DNA from: Austropuccinia psidii
Taxonomy: Eukaryota; Basidiomycota; Pucciniomycetes; Pucciniales; Sphaerophragmiaceae
Length of the DNA stretch: 64,000 nt
Direction of reading: 5' to 3'
Assembly (NCBI GenBank): GCA_023105745.1
Contig: JALGQZ010000001.1
Location: forward strand, 49,413,662-49,477,661
The position numbers and the translations under genes were made by a program. The notes beneath the pieces were generated by a model. The model made no database searches. It was not told the DNA's origin and worked only from the letters and a program-made list of their open reading frames with translations. Of this stretch, positions 48,465-59,156 are shown one piece after another; position 1 is the first letter of the stretch; the number at the start of each line of letters is the position of its first letter.

Positions 48465-49619
48465 TAAAAGAAGAGCTGTATCCATAGCAGTGTCATCTTT
48501 ATGACATGGTAAGAATATGGGAATTTTGCTATATCTTTCTACAATGACTAAACAAGAATTATAGCTTTTTTCACCACTTGGAGGAAGTGCTGTGACCCAA
48601 TCCATGTGAACAACTTCCCATGGGGACTTTGGTTCTTGAATATGGATCATAAGTCCAAATTTCTTGCCTGTACTACTGTTTGCTTTTTGGCATCTGTCAC
48701 AGGTATGGCAATATTCAATGGTTTCTTTTCTCCAAGATAGCCACCATGCACAGTTCTTCACTTTTTCAAGTGTTCTATCTTCTGAAAGGTGTCCAGAGTA
48801 GATACTATCATGACATTCATGAAGAATGGTATTGATAAGTAATCTACTGCACAATGTCATAACACATGAATGTTTTGTTCTGTGGTAAATGATTCCATCA
48901 AACAAGTGAAATCTTCCTTCAGAATAGGAATTTTTCCAAACTTCATCAAGTGCATTAACTAAAGATGTATCTTTGCAGTCCTTATCTAAGAAAGAAGTCA
49001 AGATATGGCAATTCTTGTCTTGTTTATAAGATTCTCTGACCTCCTCAAAGAATTCAGTCCCAATATCAGTTATGTTAATTCCTTCAATTGGAATCTGTGG
49101 TTCAGCTTCCAAAGGTACATAAGCTGGGTTCTCAGGAGTGTTGGCTAAAGCCCATCTACTAAGTCCATCAGCATTCTTGTGAATGTTTCCTGCTTTATGA
49201 ACTATAGTCATGTTTCCTCTATATTCTTGAATAGCTATTTGCCATCTCAACATATGTCTGTTTGGAGTTTTCATGTTAAGAAGTGATTTTACTGCATTAC
49301 AGTCAGTTATCACTTCAAAAACACTGCCATCAAGGTAATAGTTCAATTTCTCAAGTGCCCATACCAAACATAAGCACTCCATTTGGCTTGCACCATATCC
49401 GGCTTCTGTTGATTTGATTTGCCTTGAGATATAACAAACTGGTCGTTCTGTAGGTTTGTCATCAATAATTTGGACTTGATGTAGGGCTGCCCCTAATCCA
49501 TTTCCACATGCATCAATGTACAACGTAAAAGGAATATTCCAGTCAGGCATGAGGAATAAAGGTGCTTCTGTAAGGGCTCTCTTTATCTTCTCATAAGCTT
49601 TAATTCTTTCCTGTGTCAT
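48465..49619 (-). CDS. TE-11 RNase H and integrase zinc domain segment
   Basis: 385 uninterrupted residues: RNase H with [38 protein letters not shown] and NADGLSRW (all acidic residues present), the HHCC domain ([16 protein letters not shown]...CHTCDRC) and the first catalytic Asp in MDWVTALPP. It is bounded by a private stop near 49645 and the shared TAG at 48462. As part of a polyprotein it has no start of its own. Confidence 0.88.
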
Positions 49620-50522
49620 CTCAAATACAGTCTGTTGATCACAGATTCTATAGAGTCATTTGGCTAGAATTGCAAAGTCTTTTAAATGTTGCCTATATTA
49701 ACTAGCAAATCCAAGAAAAGACATCATTTCTTTTTTATTCTGAGGTATTGGCTTAAGTAGTACTGCTGCTACTTTTTTTTTGTCAATACCCAAGGTTAAA
49801 CCAGAAACAACATGTCCTAATGCTTTAAGTTCTTCCAAACCAAAGTTGCATTTCTTAAGTGAAATCTTCATATTCACTTCTGCAACTTTGCGAAGTACTC
49901 TTGCTAGTCTTTCAAGGTGCAAAGATCATAAATCAGAACATATGATAATATCATCAATATAAATGATAAGCCATCCTTCAGACAATTCTATGGGGAAGAT
50001 GGTATTCATCATTCTTTGATAATGAGATGGAGCATTTTTAATGCCAAATCGAATTCTAAGATACTCAAAAATATCACAGTGAGTGATGATTCTGAGTAAT
50101 TTCTTAGCTTTGGGCGTCAAAACATTTTGATGGAATCCTTTCAATGCCTCCATTGATGTTATATACTTGGCTTTGGATAATTGAGTCAAGGTCTCTTGGA
50201 TTCTAGGGATTGGATACCTATCTGGAACTGTGTAGGTATTCAAAGCTCTAAAATCTCGAACCATTCTTGACTTATCACTATGCCAAGCAATGATAACAGG
50301 TGTTGTCACCTCAACCTCCTCATTATGGCCTACTTTCCTTAGTACACCAAGTTGAATCAACTATTGGATATGTTTCTCCAAGACTTCTCTAGCTCTGGGA
50401 CTGGCTGGATAAGCTGGTCTTCTAAGTACTGGGGGATATGGTCTGTCAATATTAAGAGTAATATCAACCTCATGTTCTCTTATACCACCTGATGGTTCAT
50501 TATCAGAGGCAAATACAGCATT
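49620..50522 (-). pseudogene. TE-11 reverse transcriptase
   Basis: RT pieces 49926-50360 (KSRMVRDFRALNTY, FGIKNAPSHYQRM, and the YIDD box in WLIIYIDDIIIC) and 49698-49922 (thumb and connection). They are separated by a TGG to TGA change near 49925, with further stops near 49647, 49698 and 50362. The active-site residues remain, but translation would be cut several times. Confidence 0.88.
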
Positions 50523-52437
50523 TTATGTGTATAACACGTCAATAAGTTCAATCCTCATTTTTGGTGACAAAGATGGATTAATCTGTGCTTCAACAAGTTG
50601 ATTAGACACAAATTCATCTTTATAAGTATCTTTGACAGAAGATACCACAGATATTTGTTTTGGTATATTGGAAAAGGCAAATTTTTGTCTTTTGTTATCC
50701 CCAATTGTGAAATATCTATCTTTATGGTTATTGATGTCAATACCATAGATATTCAAGTAATCATTTCCAAGAATGATGTGCTGAGATGTGCAGCTATCCA
50801 TTACAACAATTTCAGTTTTTATCCTTACACTTCCTGCTGGGTGTGGGAATACAAGATTAGTGTCTAATATACCCAAGGGGTACATATTGTTACTGGCACT
50901 ACTAAATTGTACACCTTCTATTGGTAACAGATGGTTCTTCCATCCAGGAAGTATAATTTGGAGATAATCTTTGCCCACACAAGTGCAAAATGCCCCTGTA
51001 TCCAAATTTACTTTGGCTTCAATATCACTCATCAAACCTGATGTGATACAGGATGCTCCAGCAGTATAACCCTTTCCTCTAGCAGGTTTTGTTTTACACA
51101 TTCTGGCATCTTGGATATTGGTCAGGTTGCAGCAATCCTCACTGTACTGTTGCAAGTGGGTATTGACTTCTGTGACCTCAAAGAAAGCTGTGATGTTCTC
51201 AATGGGATAGTCCTCTACTGGTGTATCTTCAGAGACTGCAGAATCTTGATCAGATTCTTCCTTCTCTTCAGTACACTGGATCTCTTCGATGACTTGAACT
51301 TCATTGATTTTTGTCTTTTTTGTGCAAGTGTTGGCTAAATGTGAAGTGCTTCCACATTTATGACACTTTAAGACAGGTTTTTCTGGTCTCTTATCCTCTC
51401 TGGGAATCTTAGAGATCATCTTGGATTCTGTTGGGATTTTAGACCAAGTTTTACCAATTCTTGTTCTGGTAATGATATCTTCCATAGCATTAATGTAGTC
51501 TTCTGTTGAACAGGGTTCTACACATCTGCTATTGATAGCATGTTCTAATTCTCCTCCACACTTCCTTAATATTTTCATATTAATCATAGTGTCAGACATA
51601 TCTGGTTGTAAAGCAGATAATCTGTCTTTTTGTTTGAAGAACCAAGTAAGTGGTTTGTCTTTTTCTGAGTTAAAAATGGCATTTTCAAAGGCATTTTCTA
51701 TTTTAAACCTCCAAGAATTATTGGCCCATTTGATAATCACTTCAGATTTCCACCAAGACCAATCATGTTTACCATGATCAATCCTCATTTTGTAATACCA
51801 TTTCTTTGCAGTTCTGGTAAACAAACAGTGTAATTTTCCCACTATGATTTCATCAGGTATATTAAAGTCTTCTTGAAACATATCAATAGTCCTGATGAAT
51901 TCAATATGGTTGTATTCTCCTTCACCAGAGAATGTTGGCCATTCTTCTATTTTGGGAATATCTCTTGCAGAGTAGGCATTTTCTCCCAAGAATGGGTGAG
52001 ACTTTCTTTAACAGAAAGTTTTTCTTCTGTTAAAGGTGTAGAATGTCTTGGCATATGTGGTTCATGATTCCTATGAATTTGTTCCACATTTGCAATTATT
52101 TCATTCTTCAACTTCTGCCTTTCATTGTCACTTTTTGCTAAGTGTATAGCAAATTGGTTGGTATTCTCAACTATTTTTAAGATTTGGTCTTGTAAAATTG
52201 TAAGTTGATTATTCACCTTAAAAATGGAAAATTCTTCCATCTCATCATGCTGAACTTGGCACATGTTTTCAATTATTTTGCAAGAATTGGTAATTAAGTC
52301 AAGTCTGGCATGTTTCACTTGGTGCAATTCAATGTATGTCTTGTCATTTTTCTTTAATTCAACTATATCTGATGCAATTTTAGTTAGCTTTCTTTCAAGT
52401 TTACCAATTTCTACATTAATACTAGTCTGTACACCAA
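50523..52437 (-). pseudogene. TE-11 Gag and protease in one frame
   Basis: 50523-51989 is one 488-residue open frame: capsid (EEWPTFSGEGEYNHIEFIRT to EDYINAMEDIITRT), zinc knuckle CHKCGSTSHLANTC, acidic linker, and protease with VNLDTGAFCTCVG. This is the best evidence that lineage A makes Gag and protease without a frame change. Upstream, the coiled-coil part of gag (52000-52437) is in another frame, because of a small indel near 51990. The frame then overlaps the end of ORF1. Confidence 0.9.
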
Positions 52438-52575
52438 TTATTTGCGTGGAAAGTTTCTGTACATCCTTTCCTGCTCCTTGACTGTGAATTCCATTAGAGT
52501 CCTGGCCACATTGAAGACACTGTCCATGGCTGAAGGCTCCAATTTGGGGATCCTGTACCCTTGTGGGTAGGGTCT
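52438..52575 (-). pseudogene. TE-11 ORF1, C-terminal end
   Basis: ORF1 frame to the left of the TE-12 insertion: RPYPQGYRIPKLEP, MDSVFNVARTLMEF and KEQERM to a stop at 52440-52438. It aligns with TE-2 at about 25 of 45 residues by my count, against about 13 of 39 in the overlapping gag frame. Confidence 0.65.
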
Positions 52576-53346
52576 TGTAACAACCATCCATCAGGGGTAA
52601 GGGTATTCATTCATACACCCACTCAAACACCTCAAATCAGCAAATCCAGTATCTGCATCAGCAGTCAGTTTCAGCAATCTTCATTCTGAAACATGCATAC
52701 AGTTTGGTACATCAATACAGCCTGTCAATACTTGTACAGGATGGATTCACCCTAATACAGTTTCAATACACCAGTATGAAACTGTATGATCACTCCAATA
52801 CACCACACCTCTTGTACAGGTCCTGTACAGCTGTACAAGACCTGTATTGGCCAGACTCAATTCAATCATCAAATATTCTCATGAAAATTCTTCCTCTGGA
52901 TCAGGGCTGGTGATTCTCACATATACCAGCCCCTCTTTCTCCCCCCTGGGGACTCTTCCCCAGTTAATTAATTTAGTTGATTTATTTATTATCTGAATAT
53001 TCTTATCCTTATATTTTGGGTATTATATTTATTTAATCTTAAGTTAGTCTTTGCTTTTTTTTTCTTTCTTCGCCTGTACAGTATGAGTTGGGTGGCCATA
53101 TCCTTATTAACCCTTCTCTTTCCATTCTGACAGGTTGAAACAGTGGACTTGGACTTGTTTGTGGTTGGCTCTTCTATTTCTTATTCTTATTTCTTTTGTT
53201 GCTGCTTTTCTTATATTCATTCTTTTAGTAATTCATTTTTAACACTCTTAAGTGTACCTCATCTTATCTTATCTTTGAGCCCTCCATAAGTGAGTCCCAG
53301 TTTACTGAGTGCCAGGCCCTCTTCACTTCGAAGAGCCCCTGTGACA
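52576..53346 (+). repeat. TE-12 5' LTR
   Basis: TGTAACAACC to GTGACA, 771 bp. The U3 part carries several TGTACAG motifs (52733-52850). The probable core promoter is a TATA-like ATATA at 52921-52925, followed by a C/T-rich run and the hairpin and self-primer at 52946-52975. The only difference from the 3' LTR that I see is in the hairpin loop (C here at 52954, T there). Confidence 0.96.
52946..52975 (+). promoter_or_regulatory. TE-12 probable mRNA 5' end: hairpin and self-primer
   Basis: A perfect 7-bp hairpin (CTGGGGA, loop CTCT, TCCCCAG) at 52946-52963 overlaps AGTTAATTAATTTA at 52962-52975. It lies 25-50 bp downstream of the TATA-like box. The 14-mer is the exact reverse complement of the site just after the LTR. 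In self-primed elements of the Tf1/sushi group the mRNA 5' end anneals to the binding site and primes reverse transcription. The transcription start is inferred, not shown. Confidence 0.6.
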
Positions 53347-53347
53347 T

Positions 53348-53361
53348 TAAATTAATTAACT
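53348..53361 (+). other. TE-12 putative self-primed primer-binding site
   Basis: TAAATTAATTAACT, one base after the LTR end, perfectly complementary to 52962-52975. There is no TGG start, so a tRNA 3' CCA primer is unlikely. Confidence 0.65.
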
Positions 53362-54077
53362 CATATTTGATTCTTTCTTTTCATTCATTTATATTCATTT
53401 CCTCTCATTCATCAATTATGACCTTTTCATGATTTTATGATTTTTATGATTTTTTATGAATTTCCACTCTCATCAATTTTCATCTCATTCTTTTCATTCT
53501 TATGAAAATTGATTCTTTCCCTTTCTTAATCATTGCTGACCATTTCATCACTTCATTTTATTTTTATCAAATCAATTTTTTTCTGTGCTTTATTCAGGTC
53601 TTATTCAGGAGTAATTGATTGGTTATTTGATTGGATTATTCATTGGGATTCATTGGTTGATTGGGTTATTGATTCAGGATTTCATTTGGATTATTGATTG
53701 ACTTTTGAACTCTCAAGATATTGATTGATCCTCAAGAATTGATTTTGATTATTGATTTGATTTGACTCATCAAGATATTGAATTGATTTCTGAAGATTTT
53801 GAACTGATTGATTGATTCCTCAAGACTTGATTTCATATTGAAGACACTTATTGATTGATTATTGATTGAATATTGATTGATTATTGATTTCCTCAAGATT
53901 ATTGATATTTGATTTGAATTGATTGTTGATTGATTGAATTGATTTGATTGTTGATTGAATTTGATTCCTCAAGATTTGAATTGATTCCTCAAGATTCATC
54001 AAGATTTTATTGTGATTGATTTGGCCAAATCTGATTATTCTTCTTAATACCATCAAGTTATTTTAATTCTTTTCATA
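53362..54077 (+). other. TE-12 leader with TTGATT simple repeats
   Basis: About 700 bp untranslated leader. The part from about 53590 to 54010 is an irregular repeat of TTGATTGATT and CTCAAGATT, low in C and G. TE-9 has a matching leader. It may be an unstructured spacer or packaging region. Confidence 0.7.
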
Positions 54078-55439
54078 ATGCCAGTCCAGCATAGCCCCCC
54101 AGCAAAGAATACTAGATCCCAGAAAATTCCAGCTGTTCTCACTCCTACAGCAAGGGCTCCTCTTGACCGCACACCATCAGTTCATCAACTGAGTGCAAAC
54201 TTGGACAGAGGACCACCAATGGAAGGAGCAGCACCCTCAAGAAGAGGTGGAATGAAATCTAGAAGATCAAGATCCTTTTCTGGACTTTTGGGTGGCTACC
54301 CTGGCATGTCTGAAGGTGCAAGAGCAAGATTAGGGGAAGTTGAAGATGAAGAGGGGGAAGAGTCTGTGGAAGAGGAAGATTCTGGGGAAACTGAAGTGGC
54401 AGATGCCTTGGCAAATGCTCCAGAGGTGCCTCAGGGTTCTAATCTAGCCCTTTCTAGTCAACCTCTTGTCTCTCAAACTGATCCAAGTCTCCTCAAGATG
54501 ATGGAGCAGATGACTCAATTCATGGGACAACTCACTCAAGCAGTTGCCCCCAGGGACAATTCCAAAGCCCCTGCTTTCAAGACTCCATCCATGAAGGCAC
54601 CTGATTCTTTTGATGGTACTCAAGCTCATAAGTTGAGAGGATTTATCCAATCCTGTCAACTAATTTTCCATAATGATCCAGCAAATTTCTTCTCTGACAG
54701 GAAGAAGGTTTTGTACTCAACTTCTTTTCTTACTGGTAGAGCTGGCAAATGGATTGAACCTTACCTCTCAAATATTTCCAATGAAGACCCTTCCTACCTC
54801 CTCAATAATTGGTCATTGTTTGAATCTCAATTATTCACTCTGTTTGGTGACCCCAATGAAGTCAGGAAAGCTGAACAAGAGTTGGACAATTTGAGGATGA
54901 AGGAAAGTGGTCATGTTTCCTTGTACATAGCAGATTTCAGAAGCTTAATGTCAAGAATTGGAGATTGGGGGGAAAGAGCTTATATCCATGTTTACAGAAG
55001 AGGATTGGCATCAAGATTATTGGATCAGTTGGCTTCTCACCCTGGAACTTTTGATACTCTTCAAGAACTCATGGATGTCACTCTAGAATTAGACACAAGA
55101 TATCATGAGAGGCAAAAGGAAAAGGGTGGCAATCAAGAAAAGAAGCCTCCAGTCAGTGGATCCAATCAGTCTAGGCCTCCTCAAAACTCATTTCAAAAGA
55201 GGCCTCATCAGAAGAAGAATAAGAAGGGCAAGCAATTCCAATCTTCAAAGGACAAACCCCATGCTGCTCTCCTCAATAAGGACAATAAATTAATCGGTTC
55301 TGAAAAGGAGAGGAGGATTCAAGCAGGGTTGTGTACTTATTGTGGTGGCAAGCACCCAATTGAAAAATGCTTCAAGAGACCTCAGAACAAGCCTGGGTCA
55401 TCATCAAAAGGCTTCCCTAGCAAGCAGGGAAAAGCCTGA
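54078..55439 (+). CDS. TE-12 Gag
   Basis: 453 residues, start MPVQHSPPAKNTRSQ after the leader. A basic, Ser-rich N-terminus (1-90) is followed by an acidic patch (EDEEGEESVEEEDSGE, about 96-111). The capsid runs from about 170 to 345 (FKTPSMKAPDSFDG, FIQSCQLIFHNDPANFFSDRKKVLYSTSFL, LRMKESGHVSLYIADFRSL). A lysine-rich linker precedes a zinc knuckle CX2CX3HX4C (C419, C422, H426, C431). The protein forms the particle and binds RNA. The reading frame is intact and ends 4 codons after a slippery site for the -1 shift into pol. Likely translated from the full-length RNA. Confidence 0.96.
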   Translation: MPVQHSPPAKNTRSQKIPAVLTPTARAPLDRTPSVHQLSANLDRGPPMEGAAPSRRGGMKSRRSRSFSGLLGGYPGMSEGARARLGEVEDEEGEESVEEEDSGETEVADALANAPEVPQGSNLALSSQPLVSQTDPSLLKMMEQMTQFMGQLTQAVAPRDNSKAPAFKTPSMKAPDSFDGTQAHKLRGFIQSCQLIFHNDPANFFSDRKKVLYSTSFLTGRAGKWIEPYLSNISNEDPSYLLNNWSLFESQLFTLFGDPNEVRKAEQELDNLRMKESGHVSLYIADFRSLMSRIGDWGERAYIHVYRRGLASRLLDQLASHPGTFDTLQELMDVTLELDTRYHERQKEKGGNQEKKPPVSGSNQSRPPQNSFQKRPHQKKNKKGKQFQSSKDKPHAALLNKDNKLIGSEKERRIQAGLCTYCGGKHPIEKCFKRPQNKPGSSSKGFPSKQGKA

Positions 55440-57092
55440 GTGGGAATCATGATGTGTTCAATGGTTCTCACTTATTTCCTTCAAGAGCACAATTGTGCAC
55501 TCTGAATACTAGTGTCAAGAAATCTTTAAAATTTCTTATTTTTTCTTCAATCTCTGATATTTTTTATAGTATTCTCATTGATTCTGGTGCTACAAACTCT
55601 TTTATTGCAAAGAATTTTGTTCTCAAGTACTCATTGACTCTGTCAGAGCTCCCTGAAAAGATTCCTCTTTTCATTTTGGATTCTAATGAATCCCCTGCCT
55701 TGTTCATCACCCATTATACCAAGTGGGTAGTTGACTTGCCTTCCTTCCCAAGCTTTGAATGGGATTTCTTTATCATAGATTCACCCAAAGGAGAAGACCT
55801 GATATTGGGCTATGATTGCCTTTACCATTTCAATCCCATTATTGATTGGAAAAATGGATTGATCACCTATGATTCTAATCATAAGGATTCTAGTGGTATT
55901 ATTCCTTCTACTAGTAATGACTTAGCCACTGCTGTCAACAGTGTTGCTCTGGCTGGTGAACTTAAGACACCTTCCATCCCTTCTTCTGTCCATATCCCTT
56001 CCATAATTCCCTCTCAGTCATTACTTCCATCAAGAGATGAAGTCTTCAAAGAGATAAAGGATGTTGGAGAAGATGTTGCCATATCTTCACTTCATCTCTT
56101 CCAAGGGGATATGGACCTTCCTCCCTTATCTTTTCATGCATCCCTGGAGGAGCAGTGGGATGAGGAGGAAGAGCCAGAAGAAATTGAAACTGTGTTGAAG
56201 GTTGTTCCTCCTGCTTATCACCAATATTTGGATGTATTCTCCAAGGTGAAAGCAGAGAAACTTCCTCCACACCGCGCCTGTGATCACCATATCGAATTGG
56301 AGGGTCTTCTACCTCCAATTGGTGTTATCTACTCATTATCAAATCAAGAGTCAGAAACACTGCGGGCCTACATTTCAGAGAATGTAGAGAAAGGTTTCAT
56401 TAGACCAAGCTCCTCTTCAACAGGAGCACCTGTCCTTTTGGTCAAGAAAAAGGATGGAGGTCTTCGTTTGTGTGTTGACTACCGCAAACTCAATGCTGTC
56501 ACTAGGAAGAACAGATACCCTGTTCCTCCTATGAACCAGCTTCTTACCGTATTCAACGGTTCCACTATCTTCTCCAAGATAGATTTGCGTGGTGCATATA
56601 ACCTTCTGAGAATAAAAGAGGGGGATGAGCACTTAACTGCCTTTAGAACCAAATATGGTAGTTATGAGTATTTGGTCATGCCATTTGGTTTGACCAATGC
56701 TCCTGCTTCTTTCCAGAATCTGGTAAACGATATATTTGCAGATTTCTTGGATGTGTTTGTTGTGGTTTATTTAGATGATATTATGGTCTTTTCCAGTTCT
56801 GAGGAGGAACATGTCAAACATGTGGCCTCTGTCCTCCAAAGACTGAGGGACAATAATTTGTTTGCCAAAGCCTCCAAGTGTGTATTCCATGCCTCAAGTG
56901 TGGAATACTTGGGCTATGTTGTTTCAAGTGATGGCCTCAAGATGGACTCTTCAAAAGTTCAGCAAATACTCAATTGGCCTCAGCCCAAAAACATCAAGGC
57001 TCTTCAATCTTTTCTTGGCTTTGCCAATTTTTATTGTCGCTTCATTAAAAATTATTCCAAAAAAATCACTTCTCTCACTTCCCTTCTCAAAA
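55421..57092 (+). CDS. TE-12 Pol part 1: protease and reverse transcriptase
   Basis: Reached from gag by a -1 shift. Protease: LIDSGATNSF (near 55574-55603), LILGYDCL. RT: LRLCVDYRKLNAVTRKNRYPVP, FSKIDLRGAYNLLRI, MPFGLTNAPASFQNLV, and the active site YLDD at 56768-56779, then SFLGFANFYCRFIKNYS. The frame is open to a run of seven A at 57089-57095, where relatives need six. Beyond it this frame ends at 57116-57118, while the pol reading continues one frame over. All catalytic residues are present. Confidence 0.95.
55427..55433 (+). promoter_or_regulatory. -1 ribosomal frameshift site between gag and pol
   Basis: G GGA AAA in the gag frame (CAG GGA AAA GCC TGA), matching the X XXY YYZ rule, four bases before the gag stop at 55437-55439. 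The pol frame is -1 relative to gag and opens at 55421, so the two overlap by only 19 bases, with the heptamer in the middle. Confidence 0.75.
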
Positions 57093-57095
57093 AAA
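57089..57095 (+). other. One-base insertion in an A run in TE-12 pol
   Basis: Seven A where the reading needs six (LLKKDSPF). It shifts pol out of frame between RT and RNase H. In an otherwise intact element with near-identical LTRs this may be a real knock-out or a homopolymer error in the assembly. Confidence 0.8.
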
Positions 57096-59156
57096 GATTC
57101 TCCCTTCATCTTCAATGAGGAAGCTCTTAGTCAGTTTCAAGCACTCAAAGAAGCTTTCACCTCTGCTCCTATCTTATCTCACTTTAATCCTTCTCTACCT
57201 ACTATAGTAGAGACTGATGCTTCTGATTATGCATTGGGCGCCGTACTGAGTCAGGTGAATGACTCTGGAAAGCATCCCATTGCATTTGATAGTCGCAAGC
57301 TCTTACCAGCTGAGCTCAACTATGAGATTCATGACAAGGAACTCCTTGGCATAGTTTGGGCTCTCAAGCGCTGGAGAGCATTTCTTCTTTCTCTTTCCAA
57401 TTCTTTTGAGGTCTTGACAGACCACTCTTCCTTGCAGTATTTCATGTCTTCCAAAGTTCTTACTCGTCGTCAGGCCCGCTGGGCTGAGTTTCTCTCTGAG
57501 TTTCATTTCACTATCACTTACCGCCCAGGCAGGCTGGCCACTTTACCAGATGCCTTGTCACGTCGGGACGACGTGTACCCAGAGAGGGGGGTGGACTTCA
57601 TCATCAAGAATCCTCAAAATCTTCATCAAGTTCTTAAGCAAGATGGAATTCAAGAGTCAAGATTCTTCTCAATCAAAGTGGAAATTTTCTCAGATTTAGT
57701 GGACAAGATTCAAAAAGAAGTATGGCAAGACAAAGACTATAAAGAAATACTCAAGCAACTAGCAAGAGGTGAATCAGTTCCAGATTATTCTCTTGAACCT
57801 CAAGCCAAGTTATTATTATTCAAAGATAGAGTGGTAATCCCAAGCAATGAAGAACTTCAACTCAATATTCTTCAAAAGCGTCATGACTCACCATTGGCTG
57901 GCCATCCTGGCCAGGAGAAGACCCTCAAGCTCATCAAGAGGGATTTTTATTGGGCTGGCATGAATCAATTTATCAAGGACTATGTGTCCTCATGTCAGCA
58001 ATGTTCAAGAAACAAGAACATTCACCACAAGAAGTTTGGATTACTCAAGCCTCTTTCAATTCCGTCTGGTCCTTGGAATTCCTTATCAATGGACTTTATC
58101 ACTCAATTGCCACTGTCCAACAACTTTGATTCAATTTTAGTAGTTGTGGACAGATTCTCAAAAATGGCAATCTTCATTCCAACTTATGGCACAATCACTG
58201 CTCTGGATTTAGCTCAAATATTCATTAGCCATGTATTTTCCAAGCATGGACTCCCAGTCAGTATTGTCAGTGATAGAGGATCCTTATTTGTTTCATCATT
58301 CTGGACTCAATTGTGTCAGCAGCTCAAGATATCAAGAGATCTTTCAACTGCCTTTCACCCTGAAACAGATGGACAGACAGAGAGGGTAAATCAGATACTA
58401 GAACAGTACCTTTGGATGTATGTCAGCTATCATCAAGATGACTGGTACACCTGGCTCCCTCTGGCTGAATTTGCCTATAATAATGCAGAACATTCATCAA
58501 CCAAGCAATCACCTTTTTTCACCATTTATGGAAGAAATCCCAGCTTTGACTCAATCCATATTTCTCAAGACTCACCTGCTGGAAAGTTATCAACAAAACT
58601 CCAATCAGTACAGCAAGTTGTCAAAGAAGAATTAGAGTCAGCAATAAGGAGATTCAAGAAGTATGCAGATAGAAATAGGGCAATTCCACCTGATTTCCAA
58701 CCTGGGGACAAAGTATGGCTAGCTTCCAAGAACATCAAGACAACAAGACCCACCAAGAAATTATCAGAAAGATGGTTGGGACCCTTTGAAGTTCTTAAGA
58801 AGATTGGCAGCCATGCATATCACCTCAAGTTGCCTCAGCAATGGAAGACAGTTCACCCTGTATTCCATGTGTCCTTATTAGAACCAGTCAGGCATTCAAC
58901 TATCCCAAATCGTCATCAATTGCCGCCACCACCAGTTTTAGTGGAGGAGCAAGAAGAATGGGAAGTGGCTCAGGTTCTGGACTCAAAACTCAAAAGAGGT
59001 AAATTATGGTATCTTGTAGAGTGGAAAGGATTCAGTGAAGACCCAGAAAGAACCACTTGGGAACCAGCTTCCAACCTTACCAACTCACCAGACCTTGTCA
59101 AGGATTTCCATTCATTGTATCCAGACAAGCCTGGTCCAATTACCTCAAGAGTTTGA
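57093..59156 (+). CDS. TE-12 Pol part 2: RNase H, integrase, chromodomain
   Basis: RNase H: ETDASDYALGAVLSQ, HDKELLGIVWALKRWR, LTDHSSLQYF, LPDALSRRDD. Integrase HHCC: HDSPLAGHPG...CQQC. Integrase core: Asp in SMDFITQLP, Asp in SDRGSLFVSSFW, Glu in TDGQTERVNQ. GPF module: RWLGPFEVLKKIG. Chromodomain: EEWEVAQVLDSKLKRGKLWYLVEWKG, with the aromatic cage positions partly kept (Y, W), ending at 59156. Intact over about 690 residues. Integrase inserts the cDNA; the chromodomain is expected to bind modified histone tails and bias targeting. Confidence 0.95.
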   Translation, partial: KDSPFIFNEEALSQFQALKEAFTSAPILSHFNPSLPTIVETDASDYALGAVLSQVNDSGKHPIAFDSRKLLPAELNYEIHDKELLGIVWALKRWRAFLLSLSNSFEVLTDHSSLQYFMSSKVLTRRQARWAEFLSEFHFTITYRPGRLATLPDALSRRDDVYPERGVDFIIKNPQNLHQVLKQDGIQESRFFSIKVEIFSDLVDKIQKEVWQDKDYKEILKQLARGESVPDYSLEPQAKLLLFKDRVVIPSNEELQLNILQKRHDSPLAGHPGQEKTLKLIKRDFYWAGMNQFIKDYVSSCQQCSRNKNIHHKKFGLLKPLSIPSGPWNSLSMDFITQLPLSNNFDSILVVVDRFSKMAIFIPTYGTITALDLAQIFISHVFSKHGLPVSIVSDRGSLFVSSFWTQLCQQLKISRDLSTAFHPETDGQTERVNQILEQYLWMYVSYHQDDWYTWLPLAEFAYNNAEHSSTKQSPFFTIYGRNPSFDSIHISQDSPAGKLSTKLQSVQQVVKEELESAIRRFKKYADRNRAIPPDFQPGDKVWLASKNIKTTRPTKKLSERWLGPFEVLKKIGSHAYHLKLPQQWKTVHPVFHVSLLEPVRHSTIPNRHQLPPPPVLVEEQEEWEVAQVLDSKLKRGKLWYLVEWKGFSEDPERTTWEPASNLTNSPDLVKDFHSLYPDKPGPITSRV

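Noticed and set aside
52704..52913. 69-residue frame repeated at 62327-62536
   Set aside because: Identical only because both are the same LTR.
55454..55456. Independent start for TE-12 pol
   Set aside because: The codon is GTG, and the frame opens upstream within gag behind a slippery heptamer; frameshift entry explains it better.
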